The notes under the pieces: model-generated | The model's input: the letters and a program-made list of their open reading frames with translations, nothing else | Told to the model about the DNA's origin: nothing | The model's database searches: none | Shown here: piece after piece, positions 1 through 15,400 of the stretch | Layout: every line of letters begins with the position of its first letter | How positions within the stretch are numbered: position 1 is the first letter of the stretch | Position numbers and translations under genes: made by a program | Origin: Phoronis ovalis | Taxonomy: Eukaryota; Phoronida; Phoronidae | Reading direction: 5' to 3' | DNA: 41,781 nt | Assembly (NCBI GenBank): GCA_028565635.1 | Contig: JAOXYB010040283.1 | Coordinates: 4,848 to 46,628, forward strand

Positions 1-224
1 ATAGTAACGTGTGTTTGTTTTTGCCTTATTTTATTTGTTTAACATTTTTACGTGTCGCTCTTTTTTCGTATTGTTTTTCTGATTATGATTAGAAAATATT
101 TACCTACAAAACGCATATTGTAACAACCGTATATATATATCTTATTTTTGTTTTATCCAAACGTACATGTAGCAAGGAATATTAGGTAGATTGGTCAATT
201 TATTTTTTTTATTTCTTACTTCAG
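1..224. other. Intron or upstream flank, AT-rich
   Basis: No gene is seen. The stretch ends in a long pyrimidine tract and a cag acceptor at 222-224. The first exon(s) with the start codon must lie before this window. Confidence 0.6.
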
Positions 225-422
225 GGGCTGGTCGCAGTTTAGCCCAACAATGTCCAGATCCAGGAATGGGTATGGGTGCTACACGTACAGGAATTGATTT
301 TAGTATTGGCGCTGTTGTCACTTATGCATGCATACCTGGTTATGAGAAATGTGGCATTGGATCTGAATTAATCACATGTAATCCGGACTCTACATGGAGC
401 GGGGATGCTCTAATGTGTCAAA
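225..422 (+). CDS. CCP module exon 1 (ordinary, five cysteines)
   Basis: Module runs QQCPDPG ... VTYAC ... KCGIG ... LITC ... STWSGDALMC, donor gtaagt. The start is ambiguous: the acceptor at 224 has the better pyrimidine tract and adds GAGRSLAQQ, which could be the end of a signal peptide cut after SLA. An acceptor at 242 would give a 180-bp exon exactly like its neighbours. Both keep phase 1. A fifth, unpaired Cys sits in KCGIG. Confidence 0.85.
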
Positions 423-3400
423 GTAAGTACAATTAAACAAGCTCGATACAACCGCTTTAATTTTACCCTGTTTAGCTTGTTACTATGAGACAAAATAATT
501 GCTTGCCATAGTAACATAGATTGCTTGTAAAACTATGCACTTTGACATATATGCTGGCCTATAAAATTAATGAAATTATATATTACGGAAAGTTCTGTAA
601 TACTTTCAAAATGTCTAATAATGACTGATAACATACTGAGGGTTATCACTTAACAATTGATCATATACCTGCATAAAAAAATCCTGGTACTCTTTTTTCA
701 TTTAGAACACCTTTGTTTTGACTGAAAAAAAATCGCGGTTATAAAAAAATTATAATTCAAAAAGATGTTAGATTCCCTAGTAATAAATCTCGATAACTTT
801 ACGTCAGTACTGGCGTTGTATAACCATTATTCAAAGCCGCATAATCCAATTATCATTTCTGCAATTGTATTGTACTGCTCAAAATATATTTTTGCAAAAG
901 GGCAAATTTCCATGCAAATCTAATCCTAAGCCACGTTTCGTATAATTTATGCAGCAGCGGCAGCATTCATATGTTATCAATATTTACAGAGAAGTATTGT
1001 GGTGATCCTGGTCCTGGCAGATCCACTGTTCGTACAGGAACATCATTTTATTTTGATGACGTTGTTAGTTATGAATGTAAACTCGGTTACACGGGCTGTG
1101 GCATTGGCGACCAAGAAATCACATGTTCAGAAGATGGTCTTTGGTCAGGTGATCCTTTAGTATGTCTTGGTGAGTAGGCACTTTTATGTGTGAAATATCG
1201 CACTTATAACAATAATTCGCCTTTAATTCACATACTCGAATATTCCAAGGACCTTCATTTACTTTATACTAGATACACCGCAGTCTAACATTTGAATAGT
1301 GCCAGAAATTTTATGTGCTTTTATCATTAATTGTGCTTACGGAATGTTATAACTTCTAAAACTAGATGAATGAATTATCAAGGAAAAAATAGATATCGAG
1401 ATAAAACCCTTGATCGAGCTGTGAGTATGATGAATGGCATATAAACTGTATATTAGTTTAATTTTACGTATTTGCTGACTGATTTAAACCCGTTACTAAC
1501 AGCCAGTTCTAAGTCCCGTAAGTTAAATTAGTTTATAAGCTGCATGAAAAAAGAGTTACTGTGTAGGACATGTATGGTATAATGTGGGTACTCATGCTCG
1601 TGAATGGTCTAAAAAAACTCTAACCAAATGGTCCAGGGGCATGAGAAAGCACCCATAAACAAGAACACACTTAAAAATGATTTTTCGACAATTAAAAAAA
1701 AATGGATTATTTTTCAATCCACCACTGAACATCCCCATCCTCCTTAAACATACTATTTCCTAAGCATGACTCATCGCAAAAAATTGACAGTATGCAAGAC
1801 CAGGGCCAAAAAATAACCCTTCTTGCTCAAAACTAATGGTAATTTTCTTGGTGGTGTGCTTGTCGCAGATGAAACAGGCCAACAAAAGAAAGCAGCTAGT
1901 ATCTTGAAAGGTTAAATACATATTTATACACACTGGAGCTAACTCTAGACGCGTAACACAAGTTAGGTGATCAGACCTCCAACAGACGCGATTTTGGTAT
2001 CGAGAATGGGTACCCCCTTTATACCTAAGTGGCCCGCCGAGGTTTCACGTCCAAGCAAAAATCTCACTCCACAGGGCAATTATTGTAATTTAGGATACAT
2101 TAAAATGCTACAAAATTTCAGCAATATACTGTGGCAACCCCGGAGAAGGTGAAAATGCCGATCGTATAGGAATTAACTACAATTACAATGGTATGGTGAC
2201 ATACTCATGTAAACTTGGATACACGTCATCTGTTGATGGTCAAGAGAAGCTTACATGTGGTTTGGATGGTAAATGGGATGGAACACCACTCAAATGTCAA
2301 AGTGAGTCTACGGTTATTTATTGTTTTTTTCTTTTTCTTGTCGGAATCTTGTCTACATATGTTTTCCACCCTGCCTTGTTGATAGTTACCTCTCACTTCT
2401 TCATCAATGTATCTTGTGTTCCATAAAAAGGCATTTGGAACTGTCAATTTGTTTCCTACCAGGAAGAGGTAATTTCAATTAACCATCAGCTTCAATCTAC
2501 CATCTCTGCTGTCGAAAGAATCGGTCATCCGCGTCATTCTCTGGTTAAGTCAAGTTTTGGACCCTTAAAAGGAATTATGAGTATCCGAATAGAAGACTCG
2601 CGCAAATGTAAAAAACTGTGAAAGAAATTGTTAGTGTTTTCTCTGTTGTAGTTATTGATTGTGGAGATCCTGGTGAAGGATACAAGTCTCAAAAGAGTGG
2701 AGCTGTATACACATATGGAAGCGTTGTAGAATACACTTGTGATGCTGGCTATCAACTTTGTGGTATTGGAGATGAAAGACTGACATGTGGCCGTTATGGT
2801 GCTTGGGATGGTCAGCCACTTACATGTCATAGTAAGTACCAGACTGACACAACTTCATACTTAGTTTCAACATTCATGTCCGTGCTATAACGGCTATAAT
2901 GCAGTTTTTTTAAGGTTATTTTATCCAGTCGCGGGGTAAACTATAATTGTTTCATACTTGCAGACGATTCTTTGTGCACACGTAGCCACGAGAGTTATGA
3001 CTGACTGCAGACCACCTGATGGTTATTTCGTAGATGACTTATGTAAAAAGAGGATGGCATTGTTGCAAATAACGACATGTTACGACATATTCTTACTTTA
3101 TAGTTGTGAATTGTGGCGTTCCTGGCGATGGCACTAATTCAGTAAAGCATTACTCTAGAACAACGTACAACTCAGTGACCTCATATGCCTGCTCTGAAGG
3201 TTTCAAGCTGTGTGGTATTGGGGATGAACGTATAAAATGCGGTCCCTATGGAACGTGGGAAGGAAGACCACTTGTGTGCCATGGTAAAGTTGTTTATAAG
3301 CCGTAATTTACCATCAGTACCGCTATGAAAAACTCATTAGTATCATTGTTAAATTAAACGTTACCTGACATACTAATAAATGAACTAAAATGTTCAATGT

Positions 3401-6400
3401 ATTTTGTAAATGCATGTGAGTTGCGCTATTTCACATAATTTAATTGAACCAGACAGCAGTCGCTATAAAAGCAATTTAAAAATATTTCCTAATTTTTGTC
3501 AAGTTATAGAGACCTACTTTTTGGGCATTCAACTCGTTCATTAAACAACCAATTTTAAACGATCTGAGTTGTATAACAAATTCAACAAGCACTTCTGTAT
3601 AAGATTATATTATGTGGATTTCAGAAATTTATATTTTCTATAATTCTGTAAGTTCATGAGATTTCTATGGTATCATTGATATCTACAAACTCGACTTTAC
3701 CAGAAATATAGTATTATGTAAAAAAGTATTAGCAGAAACATAAAGATAACATTTACTTATTACATAATGTTAAAAGGAATATCATACGTTTAATTTTATG
3801 GTAAAAAATAACTAGTATTTTAAATATAAAAAAATGGTGTCTTTCAGAAATAAGATGTGGAGACCCAGGATCGGGCGTCAATGCTCAAAGACAAGGGTAT
3901 GATTACTCTTACAAAAGCTTGGTTTCATATTCCTGTCTCACTGGTCACGAAACATCGTCTGGAACAGAACAGATCTCTTGTCAACTAGACGAAACATGGA
4001 GTGGTCTGCCCCTTGAATGCCAGTGTAAATATCTTTTTTCATTTTACCCATACAAAGTTTCATGTAGCGCTTGCACTGCACAGGTTGACGGTTACATTTT
4101 CGTGTGTTGTAAAAATGGAGTCTCTTTGGTATAGGAAATGGGTTCACATAGATGGAAATATAGGGTTTAAGCCTTACATTTCTTGAAAGAGAACTGGGTA
4201 ACGCACACCCCTTTTGAAATGGGAGGAACACATTTAATAACAACGCATCCCCCTTTTGAAATGGGAGGGACATGATTATATAGTAACGCACCCCCCCTTT
4301 TGAACTGACATGAAAACACCCGAACCCCCCTTTTGAACTGACATAAACATTTGTTTTTCGTTACCACGTAATCTGGGCGTATTGTTACAACTGGAGTGGA
4401 AATTACCTTTTTTTTTGGCTTGTCAATTTTTTTTGGTAGCACGGAGACGTTTCAGCGACCTTTTTTGAGTACTGAACTGATATTTTCTGAAATCGGTAAT
4501 TCTAAAAACACTTCAAACGCACCCGCTTTTGAAAAAGTGTCTGACGGGGTTCGTGTGTGGCAGGTATAATAAGCCGGATACTAAAGTGATATAATCTACT
4601 AAAAGATTTTACATCATATAATATCATGTTTTATCCATGATCCTTTCCAAACATAACTACTATTTGTTTGCTATCAAATACGGATAATTACAATTATAGT
4701 CTTACTGCAAAATATGTGCATTTATTCACGTGACAAATACTGAATGTTAACGTGGTCATAGATACTGAGTATATTTTTTTGGTTCATTTGTAGTAAAAGA
4801 CTGCGGTTCACCTACGGAAATTCAAAATGGTATAGTTACCTTTGGAGCAACGACCTATGGCTCAATAACAACTTACTCTTGTAACGAAGGATATGAGTTA
4901 CTGGAGAATGCTGAAGTTGTTTGTTTGGATACTGGATCTTGGGAGCAAACTCCGTCATGTCAAAGTATGTAACTGTACAGTATTGTATCCAAGTCGGTAA
5001 AAGTTTCATAAATTTAGTCATTCGTAAAATTACTGTTAGCAAGATATGTGCAAGAACAACATGCGTTCTCAATAAAGTAATGACGTTTGTTTCACAGTGA
5101 AGAATTGTGGTACCCCAGCAGACACCCCTAACGGACAAAAGATATACTCATCAACAACATTTGGTTCCACCTGCACATATTCCAGTGATGCTGGATATGA
5201 TTTATTAGGAGATGCTGTTATTAGTTGTCAAGCTACTGGAGAATGGGAAGCTACTCCATTAACCCAGAGTAAGTGATAATGATAAGTTACATTTCCATAC
5301 AGAGTTTACAGTTTACAAACATTTCATTTTTTTGGATATACTGTAAACATTAATCAATCATTTTTAGTGAAGGACTGTTGGCAACCTGAGGACATTGAAA
5401 ATGGCAAGGTGACTTTCACATCAACAACATATGGTTCTACTGCATCGTACTCCTGTAACGAAGGATATAATATGGATGGAAATGCTGTCATTAGTTGTTT
5501 GGGAACTGGATCATGGGAAGATGCGCCAAACTGTCAGAGTAAGGTTTTTATCTTATTTTAGTTTATTGTTTCAAAATATTCCATTTCATTTTTTGTCTCG
5601 AAGAAGCTTCATATTTTAAAGTCAAATAGACAGCAAAATCAACATTATTGACGCCTGAAAAGACCACAGAACCTAATGAACTGAAAAAACTATCAAATTT
5701 GCGATAATGTTCATTCTGCAGTTAAGGACTGTGGTATTCCCCAAGACATTCAGAATGCAAACGAAGAATACGTATTGACAACATATGGTTCAACTTGCTC
5801 CTACTCTAGTGATGTTGGGTATGATTTGATTGGAAATGCTGTCATTAGTTGCCAAGCTAATGGAGAATGGGAAAGTGCGCCATTAACCCAAAGTAAGCAT
5901 AACATGATTACTGACATGTTTCACTTAGGACAGTTTTTGAACTTTTTAGCACTTGCAAAATATACCATCTACATTGTACTAAAACATAGGAATTTTCACA
6001 AAACTTTGTTATTTTTAGTAAAAGACTGTGGGCTACCTGCGAACATTGAAAATGGCAATGTGGATTTTACGTCAACAACATATGGTTCTTCTACAACTTA
6101 CTCCTGCATTGAAGGATATTATATGGATGGAAATGTTGTAATTAGTTGTTTGGACTCTGGATCGTGGGAACAAGTTCCGACCTGCAAAAGTAATTGGTTT
6201 TAAAAAGTTTCTAATTTTAGACATGTTTGATACACACAAATTATTATGTAATTTCAAATTTATGTTAAAGCATTTAAATATCTATTAATCTAAAGTTTTT
6301 TATCACTTTGTCAAACAAATACATTAAGCTGTATCACCACTAAATCTCAACAATATGTATTTTACAGTTAAAAACTGTGGAGAGCCTATAGACATTCCAA

Positions 6401-9400
6401 ACGGAAATAAGGAATACACGTCAACAGCGTATGGCTCTACTTGTTCATATTCCAGTGATGTTGGGTATAACTTAGTTGGAAATGCTGTCACAAGCTGTCT
6501 AGCTACTGGAGAATGGGACAATGCACCATCAACTGAAAGTAAGTATTAGTAGTTGATAAATTTATTTCCTTACTATTTTGAAAGTTTTTATCATAATTTC
6601 CATTTCCCCTTAAACATTAATTATGGTATATGTGAACTATAACAAAATTCACCAAGCCGCAGCTACATTGTTTACAAATATTATTTCAGTAAAAGACTGT
6701 AATCTACCCATGGACGTCGAAAATGGCAAAGTAACTTATACAGCAACAACTTATGGCTCTACTGCCACTTATTCCTGCAGTGAAGGGTATAATATGATTG
6801 GAAATCCTGCCATTAATTGTCTAGACACTGCAGCGTGGGAAGAAGCACCAATCTGCAAAAGTAAATATTTGCTACTTTAGTTACTTGATTTGTCGCATAA
6901 AAAAAGACATTAGATGTACATTTATATAATCTCGCATTTGACTCATATATAGGCTATATAGACGGATAACCAACACATACAGAAACCTGGTATAAAATAC
7001 ATATTTTTTATTTGCAGTTAAGGATTGTGGTATACCTGCAGACATTCAAAATGCAAACGAAGATTACACATCAACAACATATGGCTCCACTGTGTCATAT
7101 TCCAGTGATGTTGGATATAATTTAGTTGGAAATGCTGTCATCAGCTGTCAAGCTACTGGAGACTGGGAAGCTGCTCCAGTAACACAGAGTAAGTGTTACA
7201 GATTAGTTTCAGTTTCTTACTAAACCTTAAAAGTTTTCCACACATTTTACTTTTGCTTTGAATAATATATGGTAAACATTCAGTAAAAGATAGCAATGAT
7301 TACACAGATGGTTCATTTCAGTAAAGGACTGCGGACAGCCTACGGAAATTGATAACGGCAAAGTGACTTTCACTTTAACTATTTATGGTTCTACCGCATC
7401 TTACTCATGTAATGAAGGATATAGTATGAATGGTAATGTTGTCATCAGTTGCATGGATACTGGATCATGGGACCAGGCACCAGAATGCGAGAGTAGGCAT
7501 TTTAATCGATTTTACATGTAGTAACAACTGAAATGTTTTTTTGTTTTTTTAAAAATTTTAATCACTTCTGGTTTTGTCACGCAGATACATTTTCACATTT
7601 TATCATTTCATTTACAGATTATAACAATAATGCCAGTACTTTAATATTATATTCATACAGAATAATAGTTCATCAAAATTTGTTGAAAACTGTATTGGCC
7701 ATAAATAGCAAACATTGTGTAATTTACAGTAAAGGATTGTGGTATACCAGAGGACGTTCCAAATGGAAGTAATGAATACACATCAACGACATATAGATCT
7801 ACTTGTACATATTCCAGTGATGCTGGATACGATTTAGTTGGAGATGCTGTCATTACTTGTCAAGCTACTGGAGCATGGGAAGCTGCTCCATTAACCAAGA
7901 GTAAGTGTGACTGATTAGTTTTAAGCAATTATTAGATTATTTTTTTTGTTTAACTCTTTTTCCTTTATTATGAATCAGTACATATTGGTGTAGAGAATGA
8001 ATCTGGAAATATTTTTAGATCAAACATTGATCAATGTTCTGTATTCCGTGAATATTAGGTAATCCTATCTTTGTCTTTACCTCAAAAATTAATTACTATC
8101 AGCTGATACGCTGGTTAAAGCTATGACAAAATTTAACAACGAAAACCGTAAAACAAATAACTGTCTATTTCTTATGTTTTGTTTTCAGTCAAAAACTGTG
8201 GTGATCCTGGACCAAGCCAAAACACATTCAGGAGTGGACAAAACTTTGAATACCAGGGAAGAGTGACATATTTGTGTCTATATGGTTATGAACGAACAAG
8301 CACTGGCCAAGCTAAACTGACATGTCAAGCTGATGGAACATGGGATGGTGCACCCCTCAACTGCCAAAGTATGTACTCTATGCTGTATCCATACGAGATA
8401 TGTTTAACATTTTAACACATGGGACATGGTTTTATAGTTATGCACTATACCTGAAAGAAATTTAAGTTAGGTTCTGTTTTTATTAACGTAGCATTATGTT
8501 TTTTCAACCGCCAAGTTATCTCACCTGTTTTGGGGAAAATATATTTCATAGGGCAATTCAAAAACAACTTCACTACATTTGGAAAAAAAACAACCAAAGA
8601 CTCACATTTCAAAGGTTGCTAATGGTTAAATCTAAGGAATCGCTAAAATAGTTATTTCTTACATATGTTTTCTGTATTCTTATTTTGACATTTTTTCAAA
8701 GTTCTGTGAAATGTACTATGTCACTACCAAAATTATAAGAAAATGTCTCGTTGATTAAAGTAATAATACCCTTCCACTTATATTACCTCCAATGAGGATA
8801 TGTGGCGAATTCCATGAAATTTGGATTTTAAATACTTCAGCGGGGAGTTTAATTTTGAAATCCTATGAAACATTTACTTAAAATTATTTGAGACTACATT
8901 ATAATTTTCATGGCAAATTGATAATATTGGATACTTTATCGATGAAAGATAAGTTTTCTAGCTAAATTCCTTCTTTGGAAGTGGAAAATTGGCAAAGAAG
9001 TGTATTCCTCCATTCACAAATTCGTTTTCGATATCTTGATTGTAGAGGTCAGCTGTGGTGATCCAGGTCATGGTGTGAACGCAGAAAGAACCGGAACAGA
9101 TTTTACGTATGAAGCTCAATTAACCTATACATGTATTACCGGTCATCAGCTAGCATCCAGTGAAACTACTATGGTTCTAACATGCCAGCCTGATGCTTCT
9201 TGGGATAAAGAACCACCTGTTTGCAACCGTGTGTATTAAATAAATATTGTAGTTGTCCATTTTGATAGATTACGTACGATATACTATGCAAATTCAGGCA
9301 TCATTTCCTTAATTTTCTTGGTGGTGTGCTTGTTGTCGCAGACAAAAGAAAGCAGCTAGTATCTTAAAAGGTTAAATACATATTTATACACACTGAGTGG

Positions 9401-12400
9401 AGCTAACTTAATAAAAGCACCAAGTTTGTGTTTTATTAAATATGCAAAGCACTGTTAAACATATAGAGGATCGAAGACACTCTCATTGTTTTGGTTTCAT
9501 TCCTATGACTGTGTTCAGTAAGAAGTCATAGCAGCAGAAATGTTGTGAGTTTTTTTTTCTTTTCTGTAACATTTACATCTAAGAAAAATTAAACTTGGAA
9601 TTCATTGTATTTGTTTAGCAATTGGAAATTTAAAGTGAATTTTTGAACTCACCTTTTCCATCTCACCTGGTGGTAGAGCCATGCAAATAACAGTTTAAAT
9701 AAAAAAGTGAAATTATTCCAGCAATTAGTTGTGGTGCTCCAGCAGATACTACTAATGGTGATGAGATCGGAAGTTTGTATGTTTTTAATGCTGAGGTGAC
9801 AGTTCAATGCAAACCTGGATATGAGCTGTCTAGTGGTGAAACATTGGCCTCGATCGTCTGTCAATCTAATGGTGAATGGAGCGCCTCTTTAACAGAATGT
9901 ACAGGTAATTGTATTTAAATATGCTGATTTTTATCATTATTTTCAAACACTTTAATAAAAATCATTTATTTAATAAATTAAAGAAAAAAAATTAATTGAC
10001 ATTTTATTATCTTCAACAGATTGCATTGTCTGTCCAAATGTGGATGTAATGTTTCTTTTATTTGTTGGGAATTTATAGTGGCTGCTACCCTTTTCCTGAG
10101 TTTTGATTACATATGCTTATATATGTTTTTGTAAGCAAGACCCCAGCCAACAAGTCTAATTAGCCACATCTAATCAGTACAATTGTTTAATAGAACCTGC
10201 CATTCTCTAACAATAACTGTATTGCATAACCTACAAGGAGGCTTTATGTCTAACTGCAGACATATATTTCAATCTTGAATTCTGCTTCTTGTAAACCCCA
10301 ATTACAAAATATATAGATGTTTTCAACGATGACTGACAGGAACACAGAATGTGGGATAATTAAAAATTCTGAATGCATCCAACATTTTTCTTGAAGAAAT
10401 AAGTTGTGGTGAGCCTGAAGATGGAGAACAAGCCACTAAAAAAGGCACCGACTATTCTTACCAAGGCGTTGTTACTTATCAATGCACTGAAGGATATCAG
10501 CTAGCTGACGGCACTAATGTTTTAGATGTCACTTGTCTAGATTCACGGGAGTGGAGTGCCCCTGCACCAGTTTGCATTAGTAAGTTGGGAGTTGACATTT
10601 CTGAACAAATCATTCTGTCATTTCTTTATATTTCCCTTGTAAGTTACAATGATTTGGTTGCTCTTTAATTTGATGTTTAAAATGTTAACAGTGTGTCTTA
10701 CAGAAACTAATGTTCACAGTTTAAATTTGTCTTTCATCAAAGGGCACATGGATTTTGTATATAATATAGCTATAATGTAGTTGATGTAAAAATATTCCAC
10801 ATGTTAGATTAATTGTAATACCATACTTTATCATGGGATTTCTAAATCCAAATTATTGTTTCATATAAATACAGTAGTGTACTAATTGCAATGTGCTTGT
10901 CACATGTCAATCAAAATTACATACTTTACCTCGATAACTATTTGTTACAAAAAAAGTTTCAGCAACGAAAAATTCTTTGAATGGTCTGGATCTCCAATGA
11001 AGGAGCATGTAATTATGTTGCAGTTAAAAGCGAAAGACAAGGACAGTTGAATAGTTTCTCTACACTTGTCTTTCACAATAATATATGTCATTTCAAAATA
11101 TGTATCAAAGCAAAATATTCACAGTAAAGTATTTTAATTTAGTAAAAGACTGTGGTCAACCTGTGGACATTGAAAATGGCAAAGTGGATCTTAGTTTAAC
11201 GACTTATGGTTCTAAAGCATCATACTCTTGTAATGATGGGTATGATATGGATGGCAATGCTGTCATAAATTGTCTCCACACTGGGTCATGGGAACTGGTC
11301 CCAGAATGTAAAAGTAAGTATTTTGTCCTATTTTGTAGTTTCAGAATCATTTGCATGTTTACAGTTGTATTAGATGTGTTTTGTCACCAAATTTCAGGCA
11401 GATTACTAATAATATAATTGTAGTTATACTAAATCCTAAAACAACCATGAAGCATTGTAATTAATTATTATTATAGTAGGTTTCTGAGTTAATATGCTCA
11501 TATCTGATAAGGTACTAAATACTAGTTTGTAACAGCCACTCAGATTTTTCTGACATCATCAGCCTAGTCTGTCAGGGAATTGTTGGGGAAACACAGAATC
11601 CTGAATTCCGTATACATAGATATATATACACGCAAGCACTAGTTTATGTATTTAGAGGGATAGGGGTCATCAGACTATTCTGGTAGATAGAGCGGGGGCA
11701 AACATATTTTCCTACAGGTGTGAAAGGGATATTTTATTTTCGTGCTGTGGAAATCATTGAAGTTTATTTTGGTCCATGCAATATGATGAACGTTATATTT
11801 TATTTATGTGTTACATAAATTTTTGTTGATGCAAAAAATGTGCTAACAAATAGATGTTCTGCTGTCTCAGATACAGTATTTTGCTGAATAAAAATATGAT
11901 ATATCACTCTCCATCAAAAATTCCTCCAGTACCCTCTAACCATTTTGAATAATTTGCAGTATAATTATCTTCTTAGGAGTGTCCAATAGACTATTAATAC
12001 TGTGTGAAACCTGTTTATATGCAGTAATTTTTGTTGAGGTGGGAAAGGGTAATATTATTTTCGTGACCCACGATTGCAGGAATTTATCATTTGTGATTCG
12101 TGAAAAGGCAATATTATTTCCTTTAAGCGGTGGTCCCTACCCATTTCCCCCTCAATGTCTCGCAATAACAGATATTTCTGACGTCATTTTACTGCATCAC
12201 AAACCTGTATGTTATATATACAAAAGAGCATATCTCGGAAACCTACAGTAATAGAATTCTCAACATAGGCAAGCATTTGTATTTTAAAGTAAAGGACTGT
12301 GGTACGCCTACTGACATTCCAAATGGAAATAATGAATACACATCAACAACATATGGATCTTCCTGCACTTATTCCAGTGATGTTGGATATGATTTAGTGG

Positions 12401-15400
12401 GAGATGCTGTCATTAGTTGTCAAGCTACTGGAGAATGGGAAGCTGCTGGATTAACGCAGAGTAAGTGCAATTGATTGGTTTAATTTCTTTACCCAGAATT
12501 GCTAATTGTCAACATTTGCCTTTTTTTGAAGTACCAATAAAATATCAAAACATAGGAGTTTTTACAAATTGTGCCTGATTTATAGTTTCACATCTCCAAA
12601 TTTCAAAACTGTCCATATTTCACCTGCCTTGCAAAAGTACAAATAGCATTTATCAAAATATAAACTGAATTTTTCACAAAGAGCCTCATTTCAGTAAAAG
12701 ACTGTAAGCAACCTTTGGATATAGAAAATGGCAATGTTGATTTCACAACAACAACATATGGTTCTACTGCATCTTACTCCTGTAGCGAAGGGTATAATAT
12801 GGATGGAAATGCTGTCATTAGTTGTTTGGACACTGGATCATGGGAGCAGGCACCAGGATGCAAAAGTGGGCATTTTGCAATTATAGTTGAACCATTAACA
12901 AATTTATAATTTTAGCATAATTCTAAATTTTTATTTTGTGATTTTATATAGATATTTTAAGCAATCTTACATTTTAGTCACATAGATTAAAAATCTCCCA
13001 TACTTTTCTGAAGCTTGGAATATTCAAACTACGAAACTTAAAGAAGTATTAAAGAAAAAATAAACATATAAAATCTGGAATATTTTACAGTTAAGGACTG
13101 TGGTACACCTGTTGAAATTCCTAATGGAAATAATGAATACTCATCAACAACATATGGCTCCGCTGTTTCCTATTCAAGTGATTCTGGATATGATTTAGTT
13201 GGAGATGCTGTCATAAGTTGCCAAGCTACAGGAGAATGGGAAGCTGCTCCATTAACCAAGAGTAAGCGTGACTGATTGGTTTAATTGCTGCACCCAGAAC
13301 TGCTAATTGTCAACATTCATATGTTTGTTGAAGTACCAATAATATGTATCAAAACAATATTTTTACAAATTGCATATCATTTCAGTAAAAGACTGTAAGC
13401 AGCCAGTTGGCATAGCAAATGGCAATGTGGCTTTCACAACAACAACATATGGTTCTACTGCATCTTACTCCTGTAATGAAGGGTATAATATGGATGGAAA
13501 TGCTGTCATTAGTTGTTTGGACTCTGGATCATGGGAACAGGCACCAGAATGTGAAAGTAAGTATTTATCAGAGTATTTCCTTAGTTTACAAATTTATAAA
13601 AATTATCTTTACTAAAATTTTTGGTTTTACTATTTTTGCAATTTTTTTGAGATATTTCAATGTCAAATTTTAATCACATTAAAGAACAAATCCTCACAAC
13701 TTAATGAAGCTTGGAATGTTCACACAAACTACTAACCTGAAAAAAGTAATAATATATACAATCTGGTATAATATTTTACAGTTAAGAACTGTGGTACACC
13801 TGTTGACATTCCTAATGGAAGTAACGAATACACATCAACAACATATGGTTCTGCATGCTCCTACTCCAGTGATGCTGGATATGATTTAATTGGAGATGCT
13901 GTAATTAGCTGTCAAGCTACTGGAGAATGGGAAGCAGCTCCATTAACACAGAGTGAGTGTGATTGTTTCGTATAATTTCTTGCTAATTTCACCTTTCTTG
14001 TTGAAGTGTCAATAACATTTTTGAAAACAGCATTTTTCACAAATTGTGCCTACTTTCAGTAAAAGACTGCAAGCAGCCGGTGGACATAGAAAATGGCAAT
14101 GTTGATTTCACAACAACAACGTATGGTTCTACTGCATCTTACTCCTGTAATGAAGGGTATAATATAGATGGAAATGCTGTCAGTAGTTGTTTGGACACTG
14201 GATCATGGGAACAGGCACCAGGATGCAAAAGTGGGCAATTTGCAACTGTAGTTGAATCATTAATAAATTTATAATTTTAGTATTTTTAGTTTTTAATATT
14301 TTGTATAGATATTTTGTTTATATACATATTTTAAGCAATCTCACATTTTAATAAATGCCCCATAATTTACTGAATATTCAAACTACAAAACAAAGAAGTA
14401 TAACAAATATGCAATCTAGTATATTTTACAGTTAAGGACTGTGGTACACCTGTGGACATTCCTAATGGAAATAACGAATACTCATCAACAACATATGGCT
14501 CTGGTGTCTCCTATTCAAGTGATGCTGGATATGATTTAGTTGGAGAAGCTATCATAAGTTGCCAAACTACTGGAGAATGGGAAGCTGCTCCATTAACCCA
14601 GAGTAAGTGTGATTGATTAATTTAATTTACTCAGAATGGCTAATTGTCAACATTTCACATTTTTGTTGAAGTACCAATAACATATATCAAAACATATATA
14701 GCATATTGTACGAATTGTGCCGCATTTCAGTAAAAGACTGTAAACAGCCAGAGGGCATAGAAAATGGCAATGTGGCTTTCACAACAACAACATATGGTTC
14801 TACTGTATCTTACTCCTGCAATGAAGGATATAACATGGATGGAACTGCTGTCATAAGTTGTTTGGACACGGGATCATGGGAACTGGCACCAGAATGCAAA
14901 AGTATTTTGCCTAGTTTTATTAATTGTTGAAGTTAAAAAACATAATTATGTTAAGTGTTATATTTTGGGCTTTTTTCATGATTTTTTTTAGATAATTTAT
15001 TAAAGCAATCTCAAATTTAATCACATTGAATAACGAATCCCATAATTTTCTGAAGCTTGGAAATTCACACAAACAGCCAGGTTTAAGAGGTATGAAAATA
15101 TGCAATATGACGTTTCTTACAGTAAAGGATTGCGGCACACCTACAGATATTCCAAATGGAAATAATGAATACACTTTAACAACATATGGCTCTACATGCT
15201 CCTATTCCAGTGATGCTGGATATGACTTAATAGGGGATGCTGATATTGGTTGTCAAGCTACTGGAGAATGGGAAGCTGCTCCAGTAACCGAGAGTAGGTG
15301 TTATTGTTTGGTTTATTTTCTTACCCTTCTCATTTTAGTACCAATAATTTTTATCAAAACATATTTTTTCATCAACTGTGCCTCATTTCAGTAAAAGACT

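Noticed and set aside
191-436. Frame beginning MVNLFFLFLTSGAGRSLA, which looks like a complete signal peptide
   Set aside because: The first codon is TTG, not ATG, and the hydrophobic part is the pyrimidine tract before the cag acceptor at 222-224. Only the GAGRSLA part could be true coding sequence.
7276-7300. attcagtaaaagatagcaat, similar to the start of an A exon
   Set aside because: Only about 15 bases match; no module follows and the real acceptor at 7321 is 39 bases further on.
9229-9239. End of the gene at the TAA after exon 18
   Set aside because: A GT donor precedes it and phase-1 modules continue downstream without interruption.
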